A DNA stretch of 11,163 nucleotides, from positions 1 to 11,163 of the forward strand of contig JBBSDV010000106.1 in NCBI GenBank assembly GCA_038240335.1. Reading direction: 5' to 3'. Position 1 is the first letter of the stretch, and every line of letters starts with the position of its first letter. A program made the position numbers and the translations under genes. The DNA comes from JBBSDV01 sp038240335 (GTDB lineage Bacteria > Chloroflexota > Dehalococcoidia > DSTF01 > JACRBR01). The notes under the pieces were generated by a model that saw only the letters and a program-made list of their open reading frames with translations, had not been told where the DNA came from and did not search any database. Positions 1-6,210 of the stretch are shown piece after piece.

Positions 1-39
1 CGTGACGGTGTGCTCGTCCGAAAACCTGCTCTTCTCCAT
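1..39 (-). CDS. IS3-family transposase OrfA, N-terminal 13 codons only
   Basis: An ATG at 39-37 reads leftward off the window edge as MEKSRFSDEHTVT. This is the characteristic opening of IS3-family OrfA proteins (helix-turn-helix, transposase_8 type), whose N-termini typically run M-(K/E)-(K/R)-S-R-F-(S/T)-(D/E)-E followed by a short helix. A strong ribosome binding site, AAGGAGG (50-44 on the minus strand), sits four bases before the ATG. In this family OrfA binds the IS ends, and a programmed frameshift joins it to the OrfB DDE integrase. Both would lie beyond position 1. Only 13 residues are visible, so the identification rests on the motif, the perfect Shine-Dalgarno and the IS-like end beside it. 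Confidence 0.6.
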   Translation of the reverse strand, partial: MEKSRFSDEHTVT

Positions 40-121
40 CGGTCCTCCTTGCCGCCGAAATCAGAGCCAGTATCCCGGAGAGCTCCCATTTACACGGGAT
101 CAGTTCTCGGGGGGCAGGTCA
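1..121 (-). mobile_element. One end of an IS3-family insertion sequence (partial)
   Basis: The non-coding lead-in to the orfA start is about 80 bases, as in IS3-family elements, whose ends begin 5'-TGA. Read on the minus strand, two candidate ends fit: TGACCTGCCCCCC starting at 121, or TGATCCCGTG starting at 102. The first is preferred because a C-rich tract just inside TGA is common in these ends. Either way the element's outer end lies inside the reading frame of the neighbouring channel gene. The other end, the rest of the transposase and any target duplication are outside the window, so the boundary is a prediction. Confidence 0.5.
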
Positions 122-909
122 TTCCTCTCCGACATTTTCGAAATGTCTTCGCGCAGGAGCCTGACCTCGTCGTGGATGTCTTGGATGCTTGACCGATCCG
201 TTCCGATGATGCGTGCAGCGATGGTGGCCGTCAGATATCCGATCAGTGCCACGCCGAGTAAGCGAACAGCGACGGCAATGATGCGGCCCTCGACGGTGAC
301 GATCTCGACGCTGCCTGGAAGTTCAACAAGCGTAAATGTGGACCACCACAGTGCATCAGGAACAGACGACATCTCGGAGCCGTCCGCTCCCCGTTCGAAA
401 TAGTAGGCGCTAGCTGAGGCGGTAATAGTGAGAACTCCGGTCAAGAGGAGAACGTACGCGAGTCGGCTTTCCCGCAGGTAGCCGCCGACTTCTCGCATTG
501 CACGGTTTAGCGCCGTGCCAACTCGAACCAGGTTCGCTGATCGGACGATGCGAGCCGCGCTCGCAAAGCGGAAAATCCTAACGAGCCGCAACACACGCAG
601 CATCGGCACCAAGAGTGCGACGGCAGCCAACCAATTATGCCGAAGGAAGCTGAGCTTTGACCGGGCCAGGGACAGCTCAAGGATGAAGGCGGCGAAGAAC
701 ACCGCCCATATGGCTGTCTGAATGGCCGTAACTCGCCACAGCGACTGTGCAGAGAGGTCGACGGTGAATTCGACGATGAGCAACCCAAGCAGCAGGATCG
801 CCAAGGCAGACAACGGCAGATCGAGCCAGGCCGACACGCGCTCCTGAATGGACCGCCGCTTGCCGTCGGTGTCGCCGGATACCGTCATAATCCCGCGCTT
901 ACCGTCCAT
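100..909 (-). CDS. Voltage-gated-like ion channel (ion_trans family) with atypical pore, C-terminus altered by an IS
   Basis: This is a six-segment cation-channel-fold membrane protein of about 269 aa. From the ATG at 909 (AAGGGA six bases upstream), hydrophobic segments S1 and S2 lie near residues 31-50 and 60-80. An S4-like helix at 103-114 carries arginines every third residue (R105, R108, R111, R114), which suggests a voltage sensor. S5 is near 149-170, followed by the pore helix DALWW and an S6 rich in small residues (209-236). A hydrophilic C-terminal helix follows. Kv-type channels have TVGYGD after the pore helix; here the stretch reads LVELPGSVEIV with no GYG, so K+ selectivity is not supported. 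The last six or so residues and the TGA stop probably come from the adjacent IS end. A GTG at 969 or an ATG at 888 are alternative starts; the 969 start would overlap another open frame. Confidence 0.7.
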   Translation of the reverse strand: MDGKRGIMTVSGDTDGKRRSIQERVSAWLDLPLSALAILLLGLLIVEFTVDLSAQSLWRVTAIQTAIWAVFFAAFILELSLARSKLSFLRHNWLAAVALLVPMLRVLRLVRIFRFASAARIVRSANLVRVGTALNRAMREVGGYLRESRLAYVLLLTGVLTITASASAYYFERGADGSEMSSVPDALWWSTFTLVELPGSVEIVTVEGRIIAVAVRLLGVALIGYLTATIAARIIGTDRSSIQDIHDEVRLLREDISKMSERNDLPPEN

Positions 910-923
910 CCTCGATCCCTTGC

Positions 924-1112
924 TTACGGCATCTGATACCGAGCATGACCTGCCCCGATCTTGGTCCACTCATGGTGAGAGTCCGGCGGGACTGCACCTG
1001 CCAGAATGCGCTCGTCTCGGGCCCGCTCCCGCATCAACGGTTCCGGTTCAAGCGCCACCAGTTTCTCGATTGCCCCGTAGTACTTCAGGTTCAGGCGGTT
1101 TCCCGCGCTTAA
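924..1112 (-). pseudogene. Headless coding-like frame, unidentified
   Basis: A minus-strand frame runs 62 codons from a TAG at 1118-1116 to a TAA at 926-924. It reads like a real protein C-terminus: a helix containing KYYGAIEKLVALEPEPLM, then a charged segment RERARDERILAG, then a tail ending ARYQMP. There is no start codon with a ribosome binding site upstream; the only ATG lies midway. It overlaps the GTG alternative start of the channel gene in another frame, one reason the shorter channel start is preferred. I do not recognise the family. It is best read as the remnant of a gene broken by frameshift or stop, and it could still be a chance open frame. Confidence 0.3.
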
Positions 1113-1552
1113 CCTCTAGGATCGTCCCTCAGGTTCGACACGAGGTCGCGGCGTCGTTCCGCCATGCCGTTACGCTCTTCTCAGGACACGCGATCGTAGA
1201 ACGTTGCGAACGAGCGATGTCCCCTATTTTTGCAGTGGCATGTCAGTTTCGCCTCATGGCCGCTTCTGGCCGTACAGGCTCACCAGCTGGTTCACTTCAG
1301 CAAATCAGTCCTTCTTCGCTGAGTATCGCTTCTTTCAGCTTCGCAAAGGATCTCCGACCCGTCCAAGAAATGCATCCCGCAGCTTGTGGCGCTTTACCGT
1401 CAGGCCATGGCCTCCTGATAGGGACGCGAACATGCAACAGGCATGGGGATCCGGCCGGGGTGCCATCCGTCTTGCCTGAATCCAGTTCGAAAATTCGCGA
1501 GCACTGGTCCCCATCGAGCGCCACCAAGCGCCGTCATCTGGAATGACATCGC
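1113..1552. other. 440-base stretch with no intact gene; probable decayed coding DNA
   Basis: No reading frame here has both a credible start and a family-like protein. On the minus strand a helix-like run ending KLKEAILSEEGL closes with a stop at 1297-1299. An adjacent frame then continues with EVNQLVSLYGQKRP before its own TGA. That is what a frameshifted gene end would look like. A longer plus-strand open frame (848-1546) overlaps the channel gene and is low-complexity and rich in Ser, Arg and Pro, so I treat it as noncoding. No RNA gene or clear inverted repeat was found. Confidence 0.35.
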
Positions 1553-2398
1553 CTACAACGCTGGAGACAGCGGGTCGGCGCAGCAGGCATCCCATGCGAG
1601 CCTGCCGATTCGACCGAGCGCATCGCACGCCTCGCGGCCGCTGGCGTCGTCACCGCCGTTGCAGAACGCGGCGATTGCGACCTGGCCGCCCAGGCCATGC
1701 ATCAGCGCCGCGTCGTTGCGGACGCCGCCGATATAGGTTCCGCCCTTCTCGGCCACCCAATTGTTGCGGGGGTCGGGCAGCATGTTCAATTCGTTCCATG
1801 GCAGCTCGCGCGACAGCTTGTCGCGCTTCTGCTGGCGGCGGAGCAAGCGCAGAGTTTGGTCCGAGGCATCCGGGGACACGACCTCGCGGCGCGCCAGCAT
1901 TGCCAGCAAGCGCGCGATATCGTCGGCACTGGTGACATAGTGATTGCGGCCGTCGAGACCTCGGTGGGTGTCGCCGAGCCGCATGAACATCGTCGTGTGT
2001 TCCAGCCCAAGCGTGCGCATCGTCTCATTCACGTTCTCGAACCCGCCTACCGCCTCGAGGCACATGTTCGTCGCGACGTTGTCGGAGATGATGATCATCA
2101 GCGTCGCCGCATCGCGCAGGCTCATCTCAACGCCGTGGGTGAGCTGATGCAGGACACCCGATCCAAACACATCGTGCTGTGCGCCGAACTGCAGGCGGTC
2201 ATCGAACGAGAGCAGCCCGGCCGCGGCGGCGCGATGGAGCGCAACGAGGATTGGCAGCTTGATCACGGACGCCGTCGGCACCGACCGCTCCGCATCGATG
2301 TCGATCCGCGTCTCACCGCCCGGGCTCCGAAGCGCCAGTGTCATCGTGCCGCTGAACCCCGCGGCGACATCACGGATGGCGTGTTCGAGCGAATCCAT
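1553..2398 (-). CDS. Class A beta-lactamase-fold serine hydrolase
   Basis: This is a 281-residue protein of the penicillin-recognising serine hydrolase superfamily. The nucleophile motif SxxK is S44-V-I-K47, the second motif SDN is at 105-107, and the third box reads K-G-G at 218-220 in place of KTG. This is the order and spacing of class A beta-lactamases. Two things argue against a true beta-lactamase. The omega-loop Glu166-xxx-Asn170 signature is not apparent between SDN and KGG (the region reads RLGDTHRGLDGRN). There is also no signal peptide from the chosen ATG at 2398; extending to 2506 adds 36 residues with no hydrophobic segment. The 2398 start is favoured because homology-like sequence begins there, though its ribosome binding site is weak. 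An esterase, amidase or peptidase role is as likely as drug hydrolysis. Confidence 0.8.
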   Translation of the reverse strand: MDSLEHAIRDVAAGFSGTMTLALRSPGGETRIDIDAERSVPTASVIKLPILVALHRAAAAGLLSFDDRLQFGAQHDVFGSGVLHQLTHGVEMSLRDAATLMIIISDNVATNMCLEAVGGFENVNETMRTLGLEHTTMFMRLGDTHRGLDGRNHYVTSADDIARLLAMLARREVVSPDASDQTLRLLRRQQKRDKLSRELPWNELNMLPDPRNNWVAEKGGTYIGGVRNDAALMHGLGGQVAIAAFCNGGDDASGREACDALGRIGRLAWDACCADPLSPAL

Positions 2399-2508
2399 AG
2401 CGGGGATTCTAGCATTAGCCGCGCACGACATGGGCGGTCGCCGGCGCTCGCACACCGCGGCTGCGCCGTGAGGTCCGGAAGTCTTAAGCACTTGCGATAC
2501 TGGCAATG

Positions 2509-2528
2509 ATCAGGCACCACCGCCTGAT
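2509..2528. repeat. Perfect 7-bp inverted repeat
   Basis: ATCAGGC (2509-2515) and GCCTGAT (2522-2528) pair perfectly around the six-base loop ACCACC. It lies five bases outside the tRNA-end-like repeat and just upstream of the serine hydrolase. No T-run follows on either strand, so it is not a convincing intrinsic terminator. A protein-binding site or stem near an integration junction are other options. Confidence 0.4.
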
Positions 2529-2533
2529 GTAAG

Positions 2534-2557
2534 TGGCGCCGAAGGTGGGAGTCGAAC
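2534..2557 (-). repeat. Copy of the tRNA-Leu 3' end; candidate attachment site (distal copy)
   Basis: Read on the minus strand this is a tRNA 3' end from the last T-stem base through the T-loop TTCGACT, 3' T-stem CCCAC, acceptor CTTCGGC and encoded CCA. It matches the tRNA-Leu(CAA) gene at 7836-7859 at 23 of 24 positions, including 20 identical bases at 2538-2557; the discriminator base is G rather than A. Identity stops at the base before the T-loop. The partner strand of the T-stem is wrong here (one of five pairs forms), so no functional tRNA can fold. A core ending in the T-arm, located on the 3' side of the tRNA, is typical of tyrosine-recombinase att duplications. A decayed second tRNA is the alternative. 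Confidence 0.5.
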
Positions 2558-2600
2558 GTCGGGCACTAGACTTCTAATCCGACGGTCGCAGCAAAGCGAC
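2557..2600. repeat. Two adjacent hairpins with a tRNA-Arg(TCT)-like anticodon loop
   Basis: Immediately inside the candidate attachment core, CGTCGG (2557-2562) pairs with CCGACG (2579-2584) around a 16-base loop. GTCGC (2585-2589) then pairs with GCGAC (2596-2600) around AGCAAA. On the plus strand 2563-2579 reads GCACTAGACTTCTAATC, with CTTCTAA forming a canonical tRNA-Arg(TCT) anticodon loop, followed by GGTCGCAG, which resembles the start of a T-arm. The flanking stems do not pair as a tRNA would. It may be a tRNA fragment scrambled by recombination or a chance resemblance. Confidence 0.3.
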
Positions 2601-2891
2601 GGGGATAGCAATCTTCTCAATCAGCTAACTCCTTGGCCGAGGGCGGCCAAAAATGAAGATCCCGCATGATCGCAAACGTGATCCGTGGCGCGTCGCTCGG
2701 GAATAAACTGCCAATGGCCACGCCAGCTTCTCACGGCCGGGAGGCTCAGCAGGAACCATATTCTGAGCCGGGACCAACAAACGCCCGCTGGCGCATCGGT
2801 CTGGCAGGAGCGCTCCGCGCCGTCTATCATCGGCTTCAGAAAGGTGCGGCGGCGCGTCGGGGGACGATCGCAGCGGCCGCAGTGTGCCAGC
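2601..2891. other. Leader region of the enolase-superfamily gene; no gene seen
   Basis: The frame of the downstream enzyme stays open back to 2685. The 69 extra residues are Arg/Gln/Ser-rich, have no domain character and are not shared with the N-termini known for this family. Opposite-strand frames here are equally featureless. I see no convincing promoter, terminator or RNA element. Confidence 0.4.
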
Positions 2892-4121
2892 GTGGCTATC
2901 TCCACCACTATCGCTTCTATCGAGACCCTGGCCTGCGACGCTGGTTGGCGGAACTATTACTTCGTCAAGATAACGACGAGCGACGGCGTCACTGGCTGGA
3001 GCGAGTACGACGAGAGCTTCGGCAATCCGGGTATCACCTCCATCATCAAACAGCTCCGCTCGCGCATTGTCGGGCGTCCGCTCGGCGCGCACGAGAAGCT
3101 GCACTGGGAGCTGTTCTTCGCGCTCCGGCCCGGCACCGGCGGCGTCATCGGCCAAGCGTTGGGCGCGATCGAAAATGCGCTGATCGATGCCAAGGCGAAG
3201 ACGTTGGGGGTGCCTTGCCACGAATTGCTCGGCGGCAAGCTGCGCGACCGCGTGCAGGTGTACTGGTCGCACTGCGCGACGTGGCGCATCAACCGGCAGC
3301 CGCACTACGAACCGCCCGTGCGCGACGTCGAAGGCGTGCGAGCTCTGGGGCGCGAGGTGCGCGACCGCGGCTTCAAGGCGCTGAAAACGAACATCTACAC
3401 ATACGACAACAACGATGTGCCACGCGGCTGGGCGCCCGGCTTCGGCCTCCCGTTCCGGCCCGAGCTCAACGTCACGGCCGCCATCGCGCGTGGCCTTCGT
3501 GAGCACATCGAGACTATGCAGGAAGCAGCGGGGCCGGACGTCGAGGTGCTGCTCGACCTCAACTTCAATGCGCGTACCGAGGGATACATTCGCGTCGCGC
3601 GCGAGCTGGAGGGACTGCACCTGCTCTGGCTGGAGATGGACACATTCCACGCGCCCGCGCTCGCCGACGTCCGTCGCGCGAGTCCTCATCCCATCGCCTC
3701 CGGCGAGACGCTGTGGGGGTTGCAGCAATTCCTGCCGTTTTTCGAACAGCAGGCGATGGACGTGGCGATCGTCGACCTGGTCTGGAACGGCGCCTGGCAG
3801 TCAATGAAGATCGCCGCGGCGGCGGAGGCATACGAACTCAACGTGGCGCCCCACAACTTCTACGGGCACCTCGCGACGATGATGAACGCGCACTTTGCCG
3901 CGGCTGTTCCGAACCTGCGGATCTTCGAGACTGACGTCGACCGGATCGCGGCCGATAGTCAGATCTTCACGCACGAGCCAGACATCGAGAACGGATATCT
4001 CGTGATTCCCGACCGGCCGGGATGGGGCACGGAGCCGAACGAAGACGTCATCCGCTCGCGCCCGCCGAACGAGTACCCGTACGGCGCCGGCCTGTTCATG
4101 TACGGCCAGAAGCAGCCGTGA
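2892..4121 (+). CDS. Mandelate racemase/muconate lactonizing-type enolase-superfamily enzyme (COG4948-like)
   Basis: This 409-residue protein has the capping domain plus (beta/alpha)7-beta barrel of the enolase superfamily, which removes a proton alpha to a carboxylate on a Mg2+-bound acid; sugar-acid dehydratases and racemases are typical. Visible active-site elements are K165 in the strand FKALKTN, metal ligands D222 (LDLNFN), E248 (WLEMD) and E272 (SGETLWG), and an Asp-His dyad D295 (VDLVWNG) and H321 (APHNFYG), with E346 (FETDVD) beyond. This is the mandelate racemase subgroup pattern. The classical K-x-K pair is K-T-N here, so one catalytic lysine is replaced. The GTG at 2892 is chosen because family-like sequence (SIETLACDAGWRN) starts just after it; it has little Shine-Dalgarno. 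The substrate cannot be read from sequence. It lies 49 bases ahead of the PHP gene. Confidence 0.85.
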   Translation: MAISTTIASIETLACDAGWRNYYFVKITTSDGVTGWSEYDESFGNPGITSIIKQLRSRIVGRPLGAHEKLHWELFFALRPGTGGVIGQALGAIENALIDAKAKTLGVPCHELLGGKLRDRVQVYWSHCATWRINRQPHYEPPVRDVEGVRALGREVRDRGFKALKTNIYTYDNNDVPRGWAPGFGLPFRPELNVTAAIARGLREHIETMQEAAGPDVEVLLDLNFNARTEGYIRVARELEGLHLLWLEMDTFHAPALADVRRASPHPIASGETLWGLQQFLPFFEQQAMDVAIVDLVWNGAWQSMKIAAAAEAYELNVAPHNFYGHLATMMNAHFAAAVPNLRIFETDVDRIAADSQIFTHEPDIENGYLVIPDRPGWGTEPNEDVIRSRPPNEYPYGAGLFMYGQKQP

Positions 4122-4157
4122 GTGCCGCTGCTCGTTCCGCGTCGCTGTGATAGTTGA

Positions 4158-4173
4158 TCGGAGGTAGCGACTG
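4158..4173 (+). promoter_or_regulatory. Ribosome binding site deciding a CTG start
   Basis: GGAGG at 4160-4164 is followed by TAGCGA and then CTG at 4171-4173, an ideal Shine-Dalgarno spacing. No ATG, GTG or TTG occurs in frame between the upstream stop (4165-4167) and the ATG at 4243, which would cut into the N-terminal helix. Confidence 0.55.
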
Positions 4174-5196
4174 AGCGACGCCATAAATCCAGCTGCCGCG
4201 CTCGACCGGATCGGCTACATCCTCGAGCGAACGCGCGAGCCGATGTTTCGCGTCAAGGCGTTTCGAAACGCTGCTGATGCCATCCGCGCGCTATCCGACG
4301 ACCAGCTGCGCGCGTTGGCCGCGTCCGGTCGCTTACGCGACCTGCCGGGGGTCGGCGAGAAGACCGAGCGCGTAATCGTGCAGGCACTCGCCGGTGAGCG
4401 GCCGTCGTATCTCGCCCGTCTCGAGGAGCTCCCAGATCCCGAAGAAGGCCCTGGCGCGGAGCTCCGGGCGTTGTTGAAGGGCGACTGCCACACCCACTCG
4501 GACTGGTCGGATGGCGGTAGCGCCATCGATGTGATGGCCGCGGCAGCGCGGGATCTGGGTCATGACTACATCGCCCTCACGGATCACTCGCCGCGATTGA
4601 CAATTGCACATGGGCTCAGCGCGGAGAGGTTGCGCGAGCAGCTCAAGGTCGTCGACGCACTCAACGAAAAGTTGGCCCCATTCCGGATTCTGACGGGCAT
4701 AGAGGTCGACATCCTCGAGGACGGCAGCTTGGACCAGCAGCCGGATCTACTGGCACGTCTCGATGTTGTTGTCGCTAGCGTGCACTCCAAGCTGCGCATG
4801 GACAGCGAGCAGATGACCCGTCGCATGATCGGCGCGCTGGCTAATCCGCACATGGACATCCTCGGCCACTGCACCGGGCGCATCGTGGTGGGCCGGGGCC
4901 GCCCGGAGTCGATTTTTGACGCGGAATTGGTCTTCGCCGCGGCCGAGAAGTTCGACAAGGCGATTGAGATCAACAGCCGGCCGGAACGCCTTGACCCGCC
5001 ACGACGGTTGTTGCGCCTCGCGATCGAGATGGGATGCAAGGTGAGTATCGACACGGATGCGCACGCGCCCGGGCAACTTGAGTGGCTGTTCTACGGATGT
5101 GACCGAGCCGCAGAGTGCGAGGTCCCCGCCCAGTCGATCGTCAACGCGACGGACGCCGACGGACTCGCCGCCTGGACCGCCTCACACGCTCAGTAG
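4171..5196 (+). CDS. PHP-domain phosphoesterase/nuclease with PolX-like N-terminal HhH domain, apparent CTG start
   Basis: This 341-residue protein starts with a PolX 8-kDa-like helical segment (residues 10-50: LDRIGYILERTREPMFRVKAF) and a helix-hairpin-helix DNA-binding motif LPGVGEKT near 58-65. It passes directly to a PHP domain. The metal-site residues are visible: H107-T-H109, D138-H139, E178, H205, H233 and D296-A-H298. It resembles bacterial family X DNA polymerase with fingers, palm and thumb missing, leaving the DNA-binding and 3'-5' exonuclease/phosphoesterase parts. The start is taken at CTG 4171: GGAGG lies six bases before it, the in-frame TAG at 4165-4167 bars anything longer, and homologous helix sequence begins before the first ATG (4243). 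Convergent LigD-type genes suggest DNA end processing; histidinol-phosphatase-like chemistry is less likely given the HhH. Confidence 0.85.
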   Translation: MSDAINPAAALDRIGYILERTREPMFRVKAFRNAADAIRALSDDQLRALAASGRLRDLPGVGEKTERVIVQALAGERPSYLARLEELPDPEEGPGAELRALLKGDCHTHSDWSDGGSAIDVMAAAARDLGHDYIALTDHSPRLTIAHGLSAERLREQLKVVDALNEKLAPFRILTGIEVDILEDGSLDQQPDLLARLDVVVASVHSKLRMDSEQMTRRMIGALANPHMDILGHCTGRIVVGRGRPESIFDAELVFAAAEKFDKAIEINSRPERLDPPRRLLRLAIEMGCKVSIDTDAHAPGQLEWLFYGCDRAAECEVPAQSIVNATDADGLAAWTASHAQ

Positions 5197-5334
5197 CGAT
5201 CGGCTTGAGCTAGTGCTCTGGCGGTGTACTTGGTGGCAATCTATAAGCCGAACCACGTCGTGTGCTTCATGGTGCAACGGTCACCGACCGTCGAACGCGT
5301 GTGTACACCGGTGCTTTCCGCCGTCGGGCAACCC
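5197..5334. other. Convergent intergenic region with a small hairpin
   Basis: This 138-base gap separates the ends of the PHP gene (plus) and the polymerase gene (minus). ACGGTC (5277-5282) and GACCGT (5286-5291) pair around a three-base loop. There is no T-tract, so intrinsic termination is only a possibility. Nothing else was recognised. Confidence 0.3.
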
Positions 5335-6210
5335 TCAACGATCTAGGAGATCCGCGATGCCTTGCATCGGCCGTCGCAGCGCTCGTTTTCGCTTGGCTTG
5401 CCCCGACCAAAGATCACCGACCTCAGAGATCCGCTCGGCCATCGTCCTCAGCTTGAACGATTGCGGTCCGATCGTCCCTCTCTCGATCTCGTCCCAAGTG
5501 CACGGGGCGGACACCGGCGCACCCGGCTTTGCTCGCACGGCGTAGGGCGCCGCGAACGTGGCGCTGTAGCCGTTGCGGCCGGTGTCGACGTAGATGCGTC
5601 CACCGCGCTCCGCCTTGCTGAATTCTTGTGTGAGATGCTCGGGATGACGTGCGACGAGAACCCTACCGACGTCGTGAGCGAAGCGCGACACGTCGTCGAA
5701 GCCGGCGGTGGCGTCCAGCGGTACGACAATGTGGTACCCCTTTGAGCCTGACGTTTTGACCCAACTTGGCAAGCCGAGTTCCTCGAGCAGATCGCGGACC
5801 GCAAGCGCAGCATTGCGCAGCTGGGCCGGATCTTCTCGTGAAGGATCGAGGTCGAAGACACAAAGGTCCGGTTCGTAGAGTCGTGGTGAGCGTGACGTCC
5901 AGACGTGCGGCGTAATGCAGTTCTGGTTTGCTACCCAGAGCAGCGAGCGCGCGTCGTTGATGAGCGGATGTCGGACGGTTCCGCCCTTCTTCGGAACCTC
6001 GACGCGCTGCAGCCACGCCGGGAAACTTTTCGACACGTCCTTCTGTATGAAGCCCTTGCTCCCGATGCCGGACGGATACCGTTCCATCGTCACGGGACGC
6101 CGGCGTACGTGTGGCAACATCAGGGGCGCGATCGCATCGTAGTAGGCGGCGAGTTCGCCCTTGGTGATCCCGTCTTCGGGAAACAGCACCTTCTCGGGAT
6201 GAGTGATCAC
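5335..6210 (-). CDS. ligD: LigD-type primase-polymerase (non-homologous end-joining polymerase domain), stand-alone
   Basis: This 291-residue protein corresponds to the polymerase domain of LigD, an archaeo-eukaryotic primase-fold enzyme that fills gaps and adds ribo- or deoxynucleotides at broken DNA ends. Family signatures are clear: the opening THPEKVLFPEDGITKGEL, the 5'-phosphate-pocket region KDVSKSFP (57-64), the metal motif D120-L-D122, the T-S-G-S-K-G-Y-H160 strand and D209 in YVDTGRNG. Length fits a free-standing Pol domain. Multi-domain LigD also carries ligase and phosphoesterase modules; here the ligase is a separate upstream gene. The GTG start at 6210-6208 overlaps the ligase stop (6209-6207) as GTGA, implying translational coupling. 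The symbol is used loosely for the domain. Confidence 0.92.
   Translation of the reverse strand: MITHPEKVLFPEDGITKGELAAYYDAIAPLMLPHVRRRPVTMERYPSGIGSKGFIQKDVSKSFPAWLQRVEVPKKGGTVRHPLINDARSLLWVANQNCITPHVWTSRSPRLYEPDLCVFDLDPSREDPAQLRNAALAVRDLLEELGLPSWVKTSGSKGYHIVVPLDATAGFDDVSRFAHDVGRVLVARHPEHLTQEFSKAERGGRIYVDTGRNGYSATFAAPYAVRAKPGAPVSAPCTWDEIERGTIGPQSFKLRTMAERISEVGDLWSGQAKRKRALRRPMQGIADLLDR

Noticed and set aside
848..1546. 232-codon plus-strand open frame across the channel start and the decayed region
   Set aside because: It is low-complexity and Ser/Pro/Arg-rich, with no ribosome binding site or motif, and it overlaps a recognisable minus-strand gene.
1697..2509. 270-codon open frame on the plus strand
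   Set aside because: It is antisense to the serine hydrolase, which carries SxxK, SDN and KGG motifs in order. The plus-strand frame has no domain character and is a GC-rich shadow.
2534..2637. A functional class II tRNA on the minus strand
   Set aside because: The T-loop, acceptor 3' strand and CCA look genuine and a 6/7 acceptor partner exists. However, the T-stem forms only one of five pairs and the anticodon arm does not close.
2625..3728. 367-codon open frame on the minus strand
   Set aside because: It is antisense to the enolase-superfamily gene and its leader. Its composition is Arg/Val/Asp-rich without motifs, while the plus strand shows a complete active site.
5222..5310. CGGTGTAC / GTACACCG inverted repeat spaced by 73 bases in the convergent gap
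   Set aside because: The arms are only 8 bp and widely spaced, with nothing else suggesting an element end or operator.
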